Shown here piece after piece: positions 7,380-16,624 of a stretch of 64,000 bases of DNA. Within the stretch, counting starts at the first letter, position 1, and each line of letters starts with the position of its first letter. The notes under the pieces were generated by a model. It had not been told where the DNA came from and did not search any database. It worked only from the letters and a program-made list of their open reading frames with translations. The stretch is taken from positions 1-64,000 of the forward strand of contig NZ_RHHQ01000018.1 of the NCBI RefSeq assembly GCF_003710825.1, read 5' to 3'. A program made the position numbers and the translations under genes. This DNA comes from Brevibacillus fluminis (GTDB taxonomy: Bacteria > Bacillota > Bacilli > Brevibacillales > Brevibacillaceae).

Positions 7380-9365
7380 TCAGGCTTGGCTCCGATGCTT
7401 ATTGAACCAGTTCAAAATATGCTTGAGCCGCTCAATACGATGCATCGGCTTCCCAGAGCGTGAAAGCTCATGTCCTTCATCAGGCGTCCTGACCAGCACG
7501 GTTTCGACGCCGAGTCGCTTCAATGCGATAAACCATTGCTCAGCTTGCTCCATCGGGCAGCGCAGGTCGTTTTCGCTATGCTCGATCAGGACAGGGGTTT
7601 TGACATTGCGTGCGTAGCGGATCGGGGAGCGCGACATGATGAGCTCCTCATTCTCCCATAAATCTGCGCCCGCGAATTCCGTGTCGATGAAATAAAAACC
7701 GATATCGCTTGACCCGGCCATGCTGTACAGGTTGCAAATGCTCCGCTGTGTCACCGCCGCCTTGAAGCGATCCGTGTGCCCCACGATCCAGTTGACCATG
7801 AAACCGCCGTAGCTGCCACCGGATACGAAAAGCTGATAATCGTCGACGTAATTGAGCGTGCAGGCATAATCCACCGCTCGCATCAGATCTTCATAGTCTT
7901 TGCCGCCCCAATCGCCCAAAACAGCCCGGGCAAACTCTTTGCCGTACCCTTGGCTGCCGCGCGGATTTGTGTACAAGACAACATATCCGGCTGAGGCAAG
8001 CATCTGGAACTCGTGATTCAGTGAAAAGCCGTAGCACGTGTGCGGCCCCCCATGTATTTGTAAAATCAAAGGATATTTCGCGCCAGGCTGAAAGTTCGGC
8101 GGCTTTAGCAGCCAGCCCTCAATTTCCCAGCCATCAGCACCTTCAAAACGGATGCGTTCCGGCTCCGATAGCGCAAGCTCGCTAAACAGGTACTTATTGA
8201 AGTCGGTGAGCTGTCGTTTTTCTCTGTCGCTTCCCAGCGATTCGACGTACAGGTCCCCGGTAGATTGCGGGTGTGCCGCTACATAGACCAAAAACGGCTC
8301 CACTCCATCATCGTGCATCGCAAAGGAGGTTACGACCAGGCGATCGCCGGTAACGACAGGCTCTATGATTCCGGTTTTGACTTCCACTCGGTAAATCCAG
8401 CAATTTCCGCCCTCCGTTACCAGAAAGTAAATATAACGGCTATCTTTGGACCATGTTGGCTGGTGCACGCCTGCGTCCCATTTCACATCGGTTCCGACCC
8501 AGTTTGCAGTTGAGCGGTCGAGCATCCCTGTCAAATTGCGTGCTTCGCCGCCTTCAGCGGGAATCAGCCACACTTCATCATTGCATGCATTGGTTTCCCC
8601 GTATTGGTGATCAAAGTAGGCAATCCACTTCCCGTCAGGCGAAAACCGCGGCGCCAAGGTAAAACCGGCGCATTGACCCAGCTTGACGCATTCTCCCGTC
8701 TCCACATCCAGCTTCCATAATGCGGGCACATGGTTGAAATCGCGTGTTTCCGAACGATCCGACAGAAAGATGATCGAGCGGCTGTCCGGTGACCAGACCG
8801 GGTCGATATCTTCCCAATCGCCATATGATACTTGCTTAGCTTCACCTGTTGCTGCCTCCACGACCCAAATATGATTCATATGGTGTCCACGGAACCCTTT
8901 GGAATCGTGTTTGTAGCGCAGCTTGGTGATCACTTTCACATCGGTCGTTGACGTATCCTCTACGTCTTGAATGAGACACGCCAGCCGTTTGCCATCAGGC
9001 GACCACGCAATGAACTGCACGGTGTTCGGCAGCTCGGTCAGCTGCTTCGCATCGCCGCCATCAGCCGGAATCAGCCACACTTGATCCATTCCCGAACGAT
9101 TGGAGAGAAACGCGATGCTTTGTCCATCCGGCGACCATCTCGGACTGCGGTCTTTGACCAGGCGATCTGGCTGCGGGTGTGTAAAGCGGCTCCCTTGGTC
9201 CGTGAAGTCGGTCAGCCAAAGGGAAGAAAAATAGCCGTCCTTCTCCGCGTTCACTGCCGTATGGACGTAGAGCGCTTTTTTGCCATCCGGTGAAATCTGT
9301 ACATCGCCTGTGAACTGCATCGAAAACAAATCTTCAGGTGTAACCTTCCGTTTTGCCATCCCCAT
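7380..9365 (-). CDS. S9 family peptidase (acylaminoacyl-peptidase-like)
   Basis: A 661-residue serine peptidase. The N-terminal beta-propeller shows repeated blades (WSPDGQSIAFLS, WSPDGKRLACL, WSPDSRSIIFLS, FSPDGKWIAYF) and restricts access to short peptides. The C-terminal alpha/beta hydrolase has the nucleophile in GGSYGGFM (about residue 517), Asp in HSENDLRCP and His in DEGHELSRSG. No signal peptide is seen, so it is cytosolic. Its ATG overlaps the preceding M20 stop (TAATG), which implies translational coupling. As last gene of the operon it probably cleaves imported peptides, perhaps N-blocked ones. Confidence 0.93.
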   Translation of the reverse strand: MGMAKRKVTPEDLFSMQFTGDVQISPDGKKALYVHTAVNAEKDGYFSSLWLTDFTDQGSRFTHPQPDRLVKDRSPRWSPDGQSIAFLSNRSGMDQVWLIPADGGDAKQLTELPNTVQFIAWSPDGKRLACLIQDVEDTSTTDVKVITKLRYKHDSKGFRGHHMNHIWVVEAATGEAKQVSYGDWEDIDPVWSPDSRSIIFLSDRSETRDFNHVPALWKLDVETGECVKLGQCAGFTLAPRFSPDGKWIAYFDHQYGETNACNDEVWLIPAEGGEARNLTGMLDRSTANWVGTDVKWDAGVHQPTWSKDSRYIYFLVTEGGNCWIYRVEVKTGIIEPVVTGDRLVVTSFAMHDDGVEPFLVYVAAHPQSTGDLYVESLGSDREKRQLTDFNKYLFSELALSEPERIRFEGADGWEIEGWLLKPPNFQPGAKYPLILQIHGGPHTCYGFSLNHEFQMLASAGYVVLYTNPRGSQGYGKEFARAVLGDWGGKDYEDLMRAVDYACTLNYVDDYQLFVSGGSYGGFMVNWIVGHTDRFKAAVTQRSICNLYSMAGSSDIGFYFIDTEFAGADLWENEELIMSRSPIRYARNVKTPVLIEHSENDLRCPMEQAEQWFIALKRLGVETVLVRTPDEGHELSRSGKPMHRIERLKHILNWFNKHRSQA

Positions 9366-10570
9366 TACCGATTCCCTCCATCCTTGCAGGCAGCGGCATT
9401 TTCCAGATAGCGCACCGTTGCCGTTACCATGACTTTGGCTGCCGCCAGCATCGCTTTTTCATCGATGTCAAATCGTGGATGATGGTGGGGGTAAGAGGAG
9501 CCCAGTTCTTCATTGCACGCCCCGGTAAAAAAGAATGTGCCCGGCACTTTCTGCAAGTAATACGCAAAATCCTCGCCGCTCATGAACGGCTCCATTTCAA
9601 AGACATGCTCCTCGCCTAGCACTTGCTTGGCGCTTTCGGCCAACAGCAGCGTCTCTTGCTTATGGTTGATCACCGCAGGATACCCTTTTGTATACTGCAG
9701 CGAATAGCTGGCATTAGAGGCTTCGCACGTCCCTTTTACGATCCGTTCCAATTCCCCCATGATTCGTTCCTGCACCTCAGGATGATAGGTGCGTACCGTG
9801 CCTTGAATGGTCGCCGTATCTGGAATGACATTGAACGCTTCGCCCGCATGAAAGGACCCGATCGTAAAAACTGCAGGCTTTTGCGGGTCGATCCGGCGGC
9901 TGACGATCTGCTGCAAATGCGTGATCAGCACAGCCCCCACCGCAATCGGGTCGATCGACTCTTGCGGGGCTGCGCCGTGCCCACCCTTACCTTGGATGAC
10001 GATGGAAAAGCGGTCGGAAGCGGCCGCGATGGAGCCGCTGCGGTACCCAACAACACCCGTAGGAAAACTGGAGGATAAATGTGTACCGAATATTGCATCG
10101 ACTCCGTCCAGACACCCCGCCTCAATCATCGCTTTTGCACCACCTGGGGCGACCTCCTCGGCAAATTGATGGATCAGCACGACATTTCCGGCCAGCTTTT
10201 CCCGATTGGCTTGCAGCACTTTGGCAACAGCGAGCAGTGTGGCCGTGTGCCCGTCATGCCCACAAGCGTGCATGACGCCCGGAACCTGTGATTTGTACGG
10301 TACGTTCTTCTCGTCCTGAATCGGCAGCGCGTCGAAATCCGCTCGCAAGGCGACCGTTTTGCCCGGTTTGCCGCCACGGATGTAGCCAATCACGCCATTG
10401 CCGCCTACCCCCGTTTTCACGTCAATCCCGAGTTCAGTCAAATACGCCGCAATCTTTGCCGGCGTCTCCACCTCTTCAAACGACAGTTCCGGATGCATAT
10501 GAAAATAACGGCGAAGCTCCACCATTTCCTGGTACAGCTCCGCCAATTGGTCATACATGGTTTCGAGCAC
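9365..10570 (-). CDS. M20 family amidohydrolase (N-acyl-amino-acid / hippurate hydrolase type)
   Basis: A 401-residue metal-dependent amidohydrolase with the M20D motif HACGHDGHTA near residue 103, a conserved EEVAPGGA glutamate region and an M20 dimerisation domain in the middle. The family splits N-acyl amino acids, hippurate, IAA conjugates or aminobenzoyl-glutamate. Translation starts at GTG 10570 after AGGAG. It sits between the IclR regulator and the S9 peptidase in a peptide-uptake operon, suggesting that the operon handles acylated peptides or amino acids (inference). Confidence 0.92.
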   Translation of the reverse strand: MLETMYDQLAELYQEMVELRRYFHMHPELSFEEVETPAKIAAYLTELGIDVKTGVGGNGVIGYIRGGKPGKTVALRADFDALPIQDEKNVPYKSQVPGVMHACGHDGHTATLLAVAKVLQANREKLAGNVVLIHQFAEEVAPGGAKAMIEAGCLDGVDAIFGTHLSSSFPTGVVGYRSGSIAAASDRFSIVIQGKGGHGAAPQESIDPIAVGAVLITHLQQIVSRRIDPQKPAVFTIGSFHAGEAFNVIPDTATIQGTVRTYHPEVQERIMGELERIVKGTCEASNASYSLQYTKGYPAVINHKQETLLLAESAKQVLGEEHVFEMEPFMSGEDFAYYLQKVPGTFFFTGACNEELGSSYPHHHPRFDIDEKAMLAAAKVMVTATVRYLENAAACKDGGNR

Positions 10571-10597
10571 GGAATTTTCTCCTCTCTCCGCCAGCTC

Positions 10598-11377
10598 CTA
10601 TTCTGAGATGAAATAATGCGATAAGTCGAGCTGGTACTTGGTTACGATCTCGTCGATCTCTACTTTCGCTTTTTTCAGCATGTCGATACAATGCTCAACC
10701 TTCTCGTCCGTCATCCGATAAGTCGGTCCCGAGATGGTGAGTGAACCCATGATTTTGCCGTTATAATGGAAGATCGGCACAGCCAGCGCGATGATATCCG
10801 GGGTATACTCCCCCTCGCTGCGAGCGATCCCGGTCTCACGAATCGTGGCCAGGTCAGCACGCAATACGTCCGGGTCCGTCATCGTCTTCGGTGTATATTG
10901 CACCAAGCCTTGAGCGATGATCTGCTCGACTTTTTCCTCCGGCATAAATGCCAGAATGGAGCGGTAGGAAGCGCCCACGTACAAAGGGGCTCTGCTTCCC
11001 ACCGTTACGGTATATCGCACGACATTGTCCGGCTCCAAAACCTCCAATGTCAGTCCCTGGTTGGTGTCCAGGCTGGTCACCATGACCGATTCACTGGTCG
11101 CTTCCATCAATCGTTGCAAAACCGGACGCAATAGCTTGCCCACATTCATCGCGTCATAGCTTAACAGCCCCAGCTCCCAGAAGCGGATACCAAGGGAGTA
11201 TTTCTTTGTCTCAGGATCTTTTACCAGAAATCGATTGGCCTCAAACGTGCTGAGAATACGATAGACATTGGCATGGCTGATTCCGAGCTCTTTTGCCAAT
11301 TCCCGTGCTCCCCATGAGGTTTTCTCTTTTGTGAAGCAAAGCAAAATATTAAGTGCAAGATCCAGCGTTTTTAACAA
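10598..11377 (-). CDS. IclR family transcriptional regulator
   Basis: A 259-residue regulator with an N-terminal winged helix (residues 1-70, ELAKELGISHANVYRILSTF) and a C-terminal IclR effector-binding domain (about 75-255). It starts at TTG 11377 after GGGGAG. It is unusual in sitting inside the operon it probably controls. An inverted-repeat candidate operator lies downstream of the operon promoter near 19.3 kb, which would create feedback control. The effector may be an imported peptide or a product of the M20 enzymes. Confidence 0.92.
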   Translation of the reverse strand: MLKTLDLALNILLCFTKEKTSWGARELAKELGISHANVYRILSTFEANRFLVKDPETKKYSLGIRFWELGLLSYDAMNVGKLLRPVLQRLMEATSESVMVTSLDTNQGLTLEVLEPDNVVRYTVTVGSRAPLYVGASYRSILAFMPEEKVEQIIAQGLVQYTPKTMTDPDVLRADLATIRETGIARSEGEYTPDIIALAVPIFHYNGKIMGSLTISGPTYRMTDEKVEHCIDMLKKAKVEIDEIVTKYQLDLSHYFISE

Positions 11378-11400
11378 TGAAAAACTCCCCTTCTCCGATA

Positions 11401-12669
11401 TTAGCCTTGGTGCAGGAAGTCGATCGCAGCCGCTACATACACTTTCGCGCAGCGAATCACATCTTCCACAAGCACCTTCTCATTAAAATTATGAATGCTT
11501 GGCAGATAGGCAGGCCCATACTGCAAAACAGGTATTGAATAGTTGCGGAAATGGCGCGCATCGCTGCAAGCCCATTGCAGCACGCCATATGCATGTTCAT
11601 TGGTAACGTACGAAATGTTGTCTACAATCGCCCGGCAGACCGGGTCTTCCGGCGAGGAGTAGTTCGCATTGCTGCGGAAGCCAAACGTCTCGATGTCGTA
11701 GTCGATGCCCAATTGGTCGAGCTTGCCGCGTACGAATGCAAGCACTTCATCGCCCGTCACGCCAAATGGCAGCCGCGTGTCCACCTCGACGACGCATGTG
11801 TCTGGAACGACGTTCGATTTCGTGCCGCCTTGAATGGTACCAATGTTGCAGGAAATGCGTTCAAGTATCTCTTTATACTCGATCCTCTCATTTTCCTTCA
11901 TATATACTTTGGAAATCTCAATAATCGGCTTCATTTCCTCAGGAATGTTCACCGGATAATTCCACACCTGGCGAATCTCTTCGATTGCGCGGAATGCATC
12001 CGTAATCGCGTTCTTCCCGGCAATCGGCGCGAGCGAGCCGTGTCCGGGCGTACCTTTTACCGTCAACCGGAAGTGGCAGGCACCTTTTTGACCCAATGTC
12101 GGATTCAGCGGGGACGACGGTTCCGCAATCATCGCGCCATCACCCTGAATCAATCCACGTTCCAAAAGCCACGGCACGCCGAGGTCGCCGCCCGTTTCTT
12201 CATCCGGCACGATCGCCAGCACCAACTCGCCTGGCAATTCGAGGCCAAGACGCTTCAAGATCGTCATGGCAAAAATGATTCCTGCCAAGCCGCCCTTCAT
12301 ATCGCTCGCACCCCGGCCCAAAATCCAGCCATCCTTCACTTCCCCGGCAAACGGATCGAAATCCCATCTGTTTCTGTCACCGGCTGGAACGACATCGGTA
12401 TGACCACAATAAATCAATTTTTTCCCTTTGTCGCCACATCCGATACGCGAGATCAAATTCCACATGTCTGGGGCCGCTTCATGCCAAGCGGTTTCAATGC
12501 CGTGCGTTGCCAAATAATCAGCGATATACGTGCTGATCGGGGTGGAATTTCCCGGCGGGTTTTCACTTGGGAATTGAATCAGCTTGCAGCAAAATTCGAT
12601 CAACTCTTGCTGATTGGCTTCTACGGCTGCGATCGCTTGGTCTTTGAGAACGCGGATTGCTTCACTCAT
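11401..12669 (-). CDS. M20 family peptidase (ArgE/DapE type)
   Basis: A 422-residue zinc aminoacylase/deacylase. The metal motif YCGHTDVVPAGD lies near residue 85 and the second metal/catalytic motif VPDEETGGDLG near residue 170. The dimerisation domain follows, and a C-terminal metal His is expected in the segment ending PSIHNFNEKV. Substrates in the family are N-acyl amino acids and dipeptides. The ATG overlaps the DUF1177 stop (ATGA), showing tight coupling. It is one of two M20 enzymes in the operon, from different subfamilies. Confidence 0.93.
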   Translation of the reverse strand: MSEAIRVLKDQAIAAVEANQQELIEFCCKLIQFPSENPPGNSTPISTYIADYLATHGIETAWHEAAPDMWNLISRIGCGDKGKKLIYCGHTDVVPAGDRNRWDFDPFAGEVKDGWILGRGASDMKGGLAGIIFAMTILKRLGLELPGELVLAIVPDEETGGDLGVPWLLERGLIQGDGAMIAEPSSPLNPTLGQKGACHFRLTVKGTPGHGSLAPIAGKNAITDAFRAIEEIRQVWNYPVNIPEEMKPIIEISKVYMKENERIEYKEILERISCNIGTIQGGTKSNVVPDTCVVEVDTRLPFGVTGDEVLAFVRGKLDQLGIDYDIETFGFRSNANYSSPEDPVCRAIVDNISYVTNEHAYGVLQWACSDARHFRNYSIPVLQYGPAYLPSIHNFNEKVLVEDVIRCAKVYVAAAIDFLHQG

Positions 12670-13613
12670 TGTACCTTCACCTTTCCGTCGAGGGTTTGTA
12701 AGTGATTCATGGTGCCGTACAAAGAAACGATGCGCTCGAATTCTTGTTCGTCATAGAAGGAGCACTTGTTCACGCCATACCATTTCGCCGCTTCAATGAC
12801 AAAACGAACGGTCTGCTCCACATCGATCAGATGAGTCGCACCCGTCGCACAACCAGCCACCGGCACGCTCGTTGTGATCGCCACGCCTACTACCGGGCTG
12901 TTTGTCGCCACGCACGGCTGCAAAATGCTGTTGAGGTGATACAAGTCATTGCCATACGGCGTAATATCTTGCGTCGTAACCGGGAACGTCACCGGCATTT
13001 TTCCTGTTGTTTGCTTCATCAGGTCAAGCAAATCATTGCTGATGCGCAAAATGTATCCTTCTTTTACAGTCGGCGAAAGCGCGAAGCCGTTATGGTTTAC
13101 CACTTGGTTGCCCTTTGTCGTATCGATAGACAGGATCGCATCCATTTCGGTTACAACTTCATATTTGTTCATTGTCAAAATATCGACCGGCGAATCCATG
13201 AACGGAACTGGGTCATGCGGCTGTGTCGGCGCATCCGGGCACACATGGGTTGTCAAAATGACATCGCCCGCCAAAGCGTCTCCGCGCTGCTGCATTTCCA
13301 CCAGCTTGGCTGCTGCGGCCAGGCAAGCCAGTGCCCCGTCGCCATCGGAAACGAATCCGATTTGCTCCGGACGTGCGCCCAAACCGCCGAGACGACCGAC
13401 GATTCCGAGCGTCGGCGCTGTTCCTCCGTTGCTTTTGCCGTTTTTCCCCGGCACGGTCACCTTGATGAAGTCGGTCGAGCCTTTATCCCCCTCGACTGTT
13501 TGCACGACCACATTCGTAAAGCCTCGATCGGCAAAATATTGCTTGATCGCTTCACCGCTCGCAGTCGAGCTGTCGAGCAAATCGAACATTTCCATCACAT
13601 GTTTCAAAGACAT
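12666..13613 (-). CDS. DUF1177 domain-containing protein
   Basis: A 315-residue protein recognised as DUF1177 over its full length. The function of the family is not known to me. It contains a glycine-rich stretch (GIVGRLGGLGARPEQIGFVS), then DGDGALACLAAAAKL and a THVCPDAPTQPHDP segment whose His/Asp residues could bind metal, loosely like amidohydrolase or M20-related folds. There is no signal peptide or membrane segment. It lies between the ABC ATPase and the M20 peptidase with a 4-base overlap to the latter, so it probably acts on the imported substrate. This is the least understood member of the operon. Confidence 0.85.
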   Translation of the reverse strand: MSLKHVMEMFDLLDSSTASGEAIKQYFADRGFTNVVVQTVEGDKGSTDFIKVTVPGKNGKSNGGTAPTLGIVGRLGGLGARPEQIGFVSDGDGALACLAAAAKLVEMQQRGDALAGDVILTTHVCPDAPTQPHDPVPFMDSPVDILTMNKYEVVTEMDAILSIDTTKGNQVVNHNGFALSPTVKEGYILRISNDLLDLMKQTTGKMPVTFPVTTQDITPYGNDLYHLNSILQPCVATNSPVVGVAITTSVPVAGCATGATHLIDVEQTVRFVIEAAKWYGVNKCSFYDEQEFERIVSLYGTMNHLQTLDGKVKVQ

Positions 13614-13718
13614 CGTCTTGTTCCTCCTGACGTTACGCGTGTTGTGTTAAGTATCATCTCGAATCTATCCAAGACACCGGGTATCCGGGCCGTTTTCTTC
13701 CACGTTTTAGCCAGACGG

Positions 13719-14696
13719 CTAGATTTCGCCAGCCAAATGGCACGCCACCATGTGGCCGTTTTGGTAATCGCGCAGCACAGGGCTGTCGGTTTTGCATGCC
13801 TCCGTCGCATACGGACACCGCTTATGAAAGTGGCAGCCGGATGGCGGATTCATCGGGCTTGGCACATCTCCCGACAAAATGATTTGCTGCTTTTCCTCGA
13901 ATGGACTTTCTTTTGGCACCGCGGACAAGAGCGCGCGCGTATAAGGATGCTGCGGGGAACGGTAAATTTCCTCATAGGTTCCCAGCTCGACGACGCGGCC
14001 CAGATACATGACGGCAATCCGGTCGCTAATATAGCGCACCACGTTCAAATCGTGGGAAATAAACATGTAGGTCAGTTGAAATTGACTCTGCAAATCTTTG
14101 AGCAGATTGATTACTTGCGCTTGAATCGATACGTCAAGGGCGGATACCGACTCATCGCAGATCACGAGGTCCGGATTCAAGGTGAGCGCCCGGGCGATGT
14201 TGATGCGCTGGCGTTGGCCACCGCTGAATTCATGCGGATAACGCTGCGCATGGTATTCGCTCAAGCCGACAACCTCTAACAGCTCTTTTACCCGTTTCTT
14301 CTGCTCAAGCTTGGTCCCGACGCCGTGGATCAAAAGCGGCTCCATGATCAGCTGCTCGACGGTTTTGCGCGGATCGAGCGAAGCATACGGATTTTGGAAA
14401 ATCATCTGGATCGATTTTCGCTCTTTTTTCATCTCTTGCTCGGAAAGGGTGACCAGATCCTTGCCTTTAAACAAGACAGAGCCCGCTGTTGGACGGATCA
14501 ACTGGGTGATCAGCCGGGCCATTGTCGACTTGCCGCAGCCGGACTCGCCCACGATGCCCAGCGTTTCGCCTTTGAACACATCAAAGCTGACGCCATCTAC
14601 CGCTTTCACGAAACGGGACGGTTTGGAAAACAGCATGCCATCCTTTACGGGGAAGTGCTTTTTCAAATCTTGTACCTGCAAAATGGTTTCGCGCAT
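13719..14696 (-). CDS. dppF: Oligo/dipeptide ABC transporter ATPase (DppF/OppF type)
   Basis: A 325-residue ATPase with Walker A GESGCGKST (about residue 50), signature LSGG-type EFSGGQRQRINIARAL, Walker B LVICDESVSALD and the oligopeptide-transporter C-terminal domain with cysteines (about residues 240-310), as in iron-sulfur-binding Dpp/Opp ATPases. It forms the heterodimer partner of the upstream ATPase and energises the two permeases. It starts 1 base after the DppD stop. The exact substrate class (di- versus oligopeptide) is not decided by sequence. Confidence 0.93.
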   Translation of the reverse strand: MRETILQVQDLKKHFPVKDGMLFSKPSRFVKAVDGVSFDVFKGETLGIVGESGCGKSTMARLITQLIRPTAGSVLFKGKDLVTLSEQEMKKERKSIQMIFQNPYASLDPRKTVEQLIMEPLLIHGVGTKLEQKKRVKELLEVVGLSEYHAQRYPHEFSGGQRQRINIARALTLNPDLVICDESVSALDVSIQAQVINLLKDLQSQFQLTYMFISHDLNVVRYISDRIAVMYLGRVVELGTYEEIYRSPQHPYTRALLSAVPKESPFEEKQQIILSGDVPSPMNPPSGCHFHKRCPYATEACKTDSPVLRDYQNGHMVACHLAGEI

Positions 14697-14697
14697 G

Positions 14698-15705
14698 TTA
14701 TTCTCCTCCTTCCCTGACGAGCTGTTCCGCTTCGGTTTGGAAATGGCACGCTACCATGTGGCCTTGTCCCACATCCAACAAGCTTGGCTTTTCGGCAAAG
14801 CATTTGTCCTTCGCATAGCGGCAGCGCGGCGCAAACAGGCAGCCGGAAATGGCTTTGCGCAAATCGGGCGGGTTGCCGGGAATGGAGGGAAGCTTGCCCT
14901 TGTCCTTCGTGTCTGATTTGATTTGTGAATCCAGCAGTCCCCACGTGTACGGGTGGCGCGGATTGCGGTACAGCTCCTCGACCGTGGCGTACTCGACGGT
15001 ATTGCCCGCGTACATCACAAGCACTTTATGGCAGCTCTCCCACACGACGCCAAGGTCATGGGTAATCATGATGATCGAGGTTTTCAGCTTTTCCTGCAAA
15101 TTTTTCATCAGTTGCAAAATTTGCGCTTGAACCGTCACGTCGAGCGCCGTTGTCGGTTCGTCGGCAATCAGCAGCTTGGGGTTACAAGCCAGGGCGATCG
15201 CGATCATCGCGCGCTGCCGCATTCCCCCGGAAAACTCATGCGGGTATTGATCCAAGCGACGCTCCGGCTCGGGAATGCCCACCAATTGCAGCATCTCGAC
15301 CGCGCGCTTTCTCGCTTCCTGCTTGTTCACTTTCTGGTGCAACCGGATCACTTCTATGATCTGATTGCCCACGGTATAAACCGGATTGAGCGACGTCATC
15401 GGGTCTTGGAAAATCATCGAGATATCGTTGCCGCGAATATGCCGCATTTCCCTGTTGGATAGCTTTGTGAGGTCCTTGCCTTCAAACTCGATGCTACCGT
15501 TCTCGATTTTGCCGGGAGGTGATGGAATCAATCCCAAAATAGCGGTAGCCGTCACGCTTTTCCCCGAGCCGGATTCGCCCACGATCCCGATGCTCTCCCC
15601 TTGACCTAAGTCAAAGCTGACACCGTTGACGGCTTTCACGACGCCCGAGGAGTAAAAATATACTTCCAAATCCTTTACGCTAAGTAAAACGTTTGGCTGT
15701 GCCAC
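14698..15705 (-). CDS. dppD: Oligo/dipeptide ABC transporter ATPase (DppD/OppD type)
   Basis: A 335-residue ATPase with Walker A GESGSGKS, signature EFSGGMRQRAMIAIAL, Walker B LLIADEPTTALD and the C-terminal oligo_HPY domain with spaced cysteines (FAPRCRYAKDKC). It starts at GTG 15705 after GAGGTGA. It lies directly downstream of the permease genes and upstream of dppF, the usual order. Confidence 0.93.
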   Translation of the reverse strand: MAQPNVLLSVKDLEVYFYSSGVVKAVNGVSFDLGQGESIGIVGESGSGKSVTATAILGLIPSPPGKIENGSIEFEGKDLTKLSNREMRHIRGNDISMIFQDPMTSLNPVYTVGNQIIEVIRLHQKVNKQEARKRAVEMLQLVGIPEPERRLDQYPHEFSGGMRQRAMIAIALACNPKLLIADEPTTALDVTVQAQILQLMKNLQEKLKTSIIMITHDLGVVWESCHKVLVMYAGNTVEYATVEELYRNPRHPYTWGLLDSQIKSDTKDKGKLPSIPGNPPDLRKAISGCLFAPRCRYAKDKCFAEKPSLLDVGQGHMVACHFQTEAEQLVREGGE

Positions 15706-15721
15706 TTGTTCATCACCTCAT

Positions 15722-16621
15722 TTACACCTTCATTTTCGGGTCTAGAGCATCACGCAAACCATCGCCGAACAGATTGAACCCAAGCACCGAAAGCAAAATT
15801 GCCAAGCCGGAATAGGTGGCCATGTGCGGAGATAATACCAAGAAATCCTTTCCGTCCTTCAAGATGCTTCCCCAAGAAGCCGTCGGCGGCTGAACGCCAA
15901 GTCCCAAAAAGCTCAGAGCCGCTTCGGAAATGATTGCTCCGGCCACGTTCATCGTTGCATAGACAATGATCGGCGCCATGCAGTTCGGCAAAATATGGCT
16001 GAAAATGATGCGGGAATGATTGGCCCCAAGTGAACGCGTAACCTCGATATACTCTTCTTCCTTTACGGAAAGCACTTGTCCGCGAACGATGCGGGCGAAG
16101 CCGGGGATGTTGGCGATCCCGATTGCCAGAATCACATTAAACAACCCGGAGCCAAGCACGGTCATCAAAGCGATAGAAAGCAAGATGAACGGAAAGGCAA
16201 ACAATCCGTCCATGGTGCGCATGATCATGGCGTCAATGCGGCCGCCGTAATAGCCGGCGAGCAAGCCGAGGATCGTCCCCAAAATGCCGCCCAAGCCTAC
16301 AGCAAAAACGCCGACGACCAACGAAATTTGTGCGCCATATACAATCCGACTGAACAAGTCGCGCCCATAGTTGTCTGTACCAAGCAGGTGTCCATTTACG
16401 CCCGGTTCTGTCAGGGTGTTTGTCAAATCCATTTTTAGCGGGTCATGCGTTGCAATTAGCGGGGCAAACAATGCCGAGATGATCATGATGCAGATGATGA
16501 TCAAGCCCACGAATGCCAACCGATTTTTGAGCAACCTTCTCATGATGCTGTTTTCATTTTTTTGCTTTTTCGGGGAAAGCGGAGCGTCGGCGGTTGAAAC
16601 GGTCGTCATGTTACTGTTCAC
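15722..16621 (-). CDS. dppC: Dipeptide ABC transporter permease (DppC type)
   Basis: A 299-residue inner-membrane permease. It has an N-terminal OppC_N segment, six helices and the EAA loop that docks the ATPase (EVTRSLGANHSRIIFSHILP). Translation starts at GTG 16621 after GGAGGAG, 3 bases from the dppB stop. It pairs with the DppB permease. Confidence 0.94.
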   Translation of the reverse strand: MNSNMTTVSTADAPLSPKKQKNENSIMRRLLKNRLAFVGLIIICIMIISALFAPLIATHDPLKMDLTNTLTEPGVNGHLLGTDNYGRDLFSRIVYGAQISLVVGVFAVGLGGILGTILGLLAGYYGGRIDAMIMRTMDGLFAFPFILLSIALMTVLGSGLFNVILAIGIANIPGFARIVRGQVLSVKEEEYIEVTRSLGANHSRIIFSHILPNCMAPIIVYATMNVAGAIISEAALSFLGLGVQPPTASWGSILKDGKDFLVLSPHMATYSGLAILLSVLGFNLFGDGLRDALDPKMKV

Positions 16622-16624
16622 GTT

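Noticed and set aside
11551..12705. Plus-strand open frame of 384 codons
   Set aside because: A shadow of the M20 peptidase on the opposite strand, without start signals or recognisable motifs.
12702..14279. Plus-strand open frame of 525 codons
   Set aside because: It is antisense to the DUF1177 and DppF genes, lacks a ribosome site and has no protein-like composition. It arises from the codon bias of the opposite strand.
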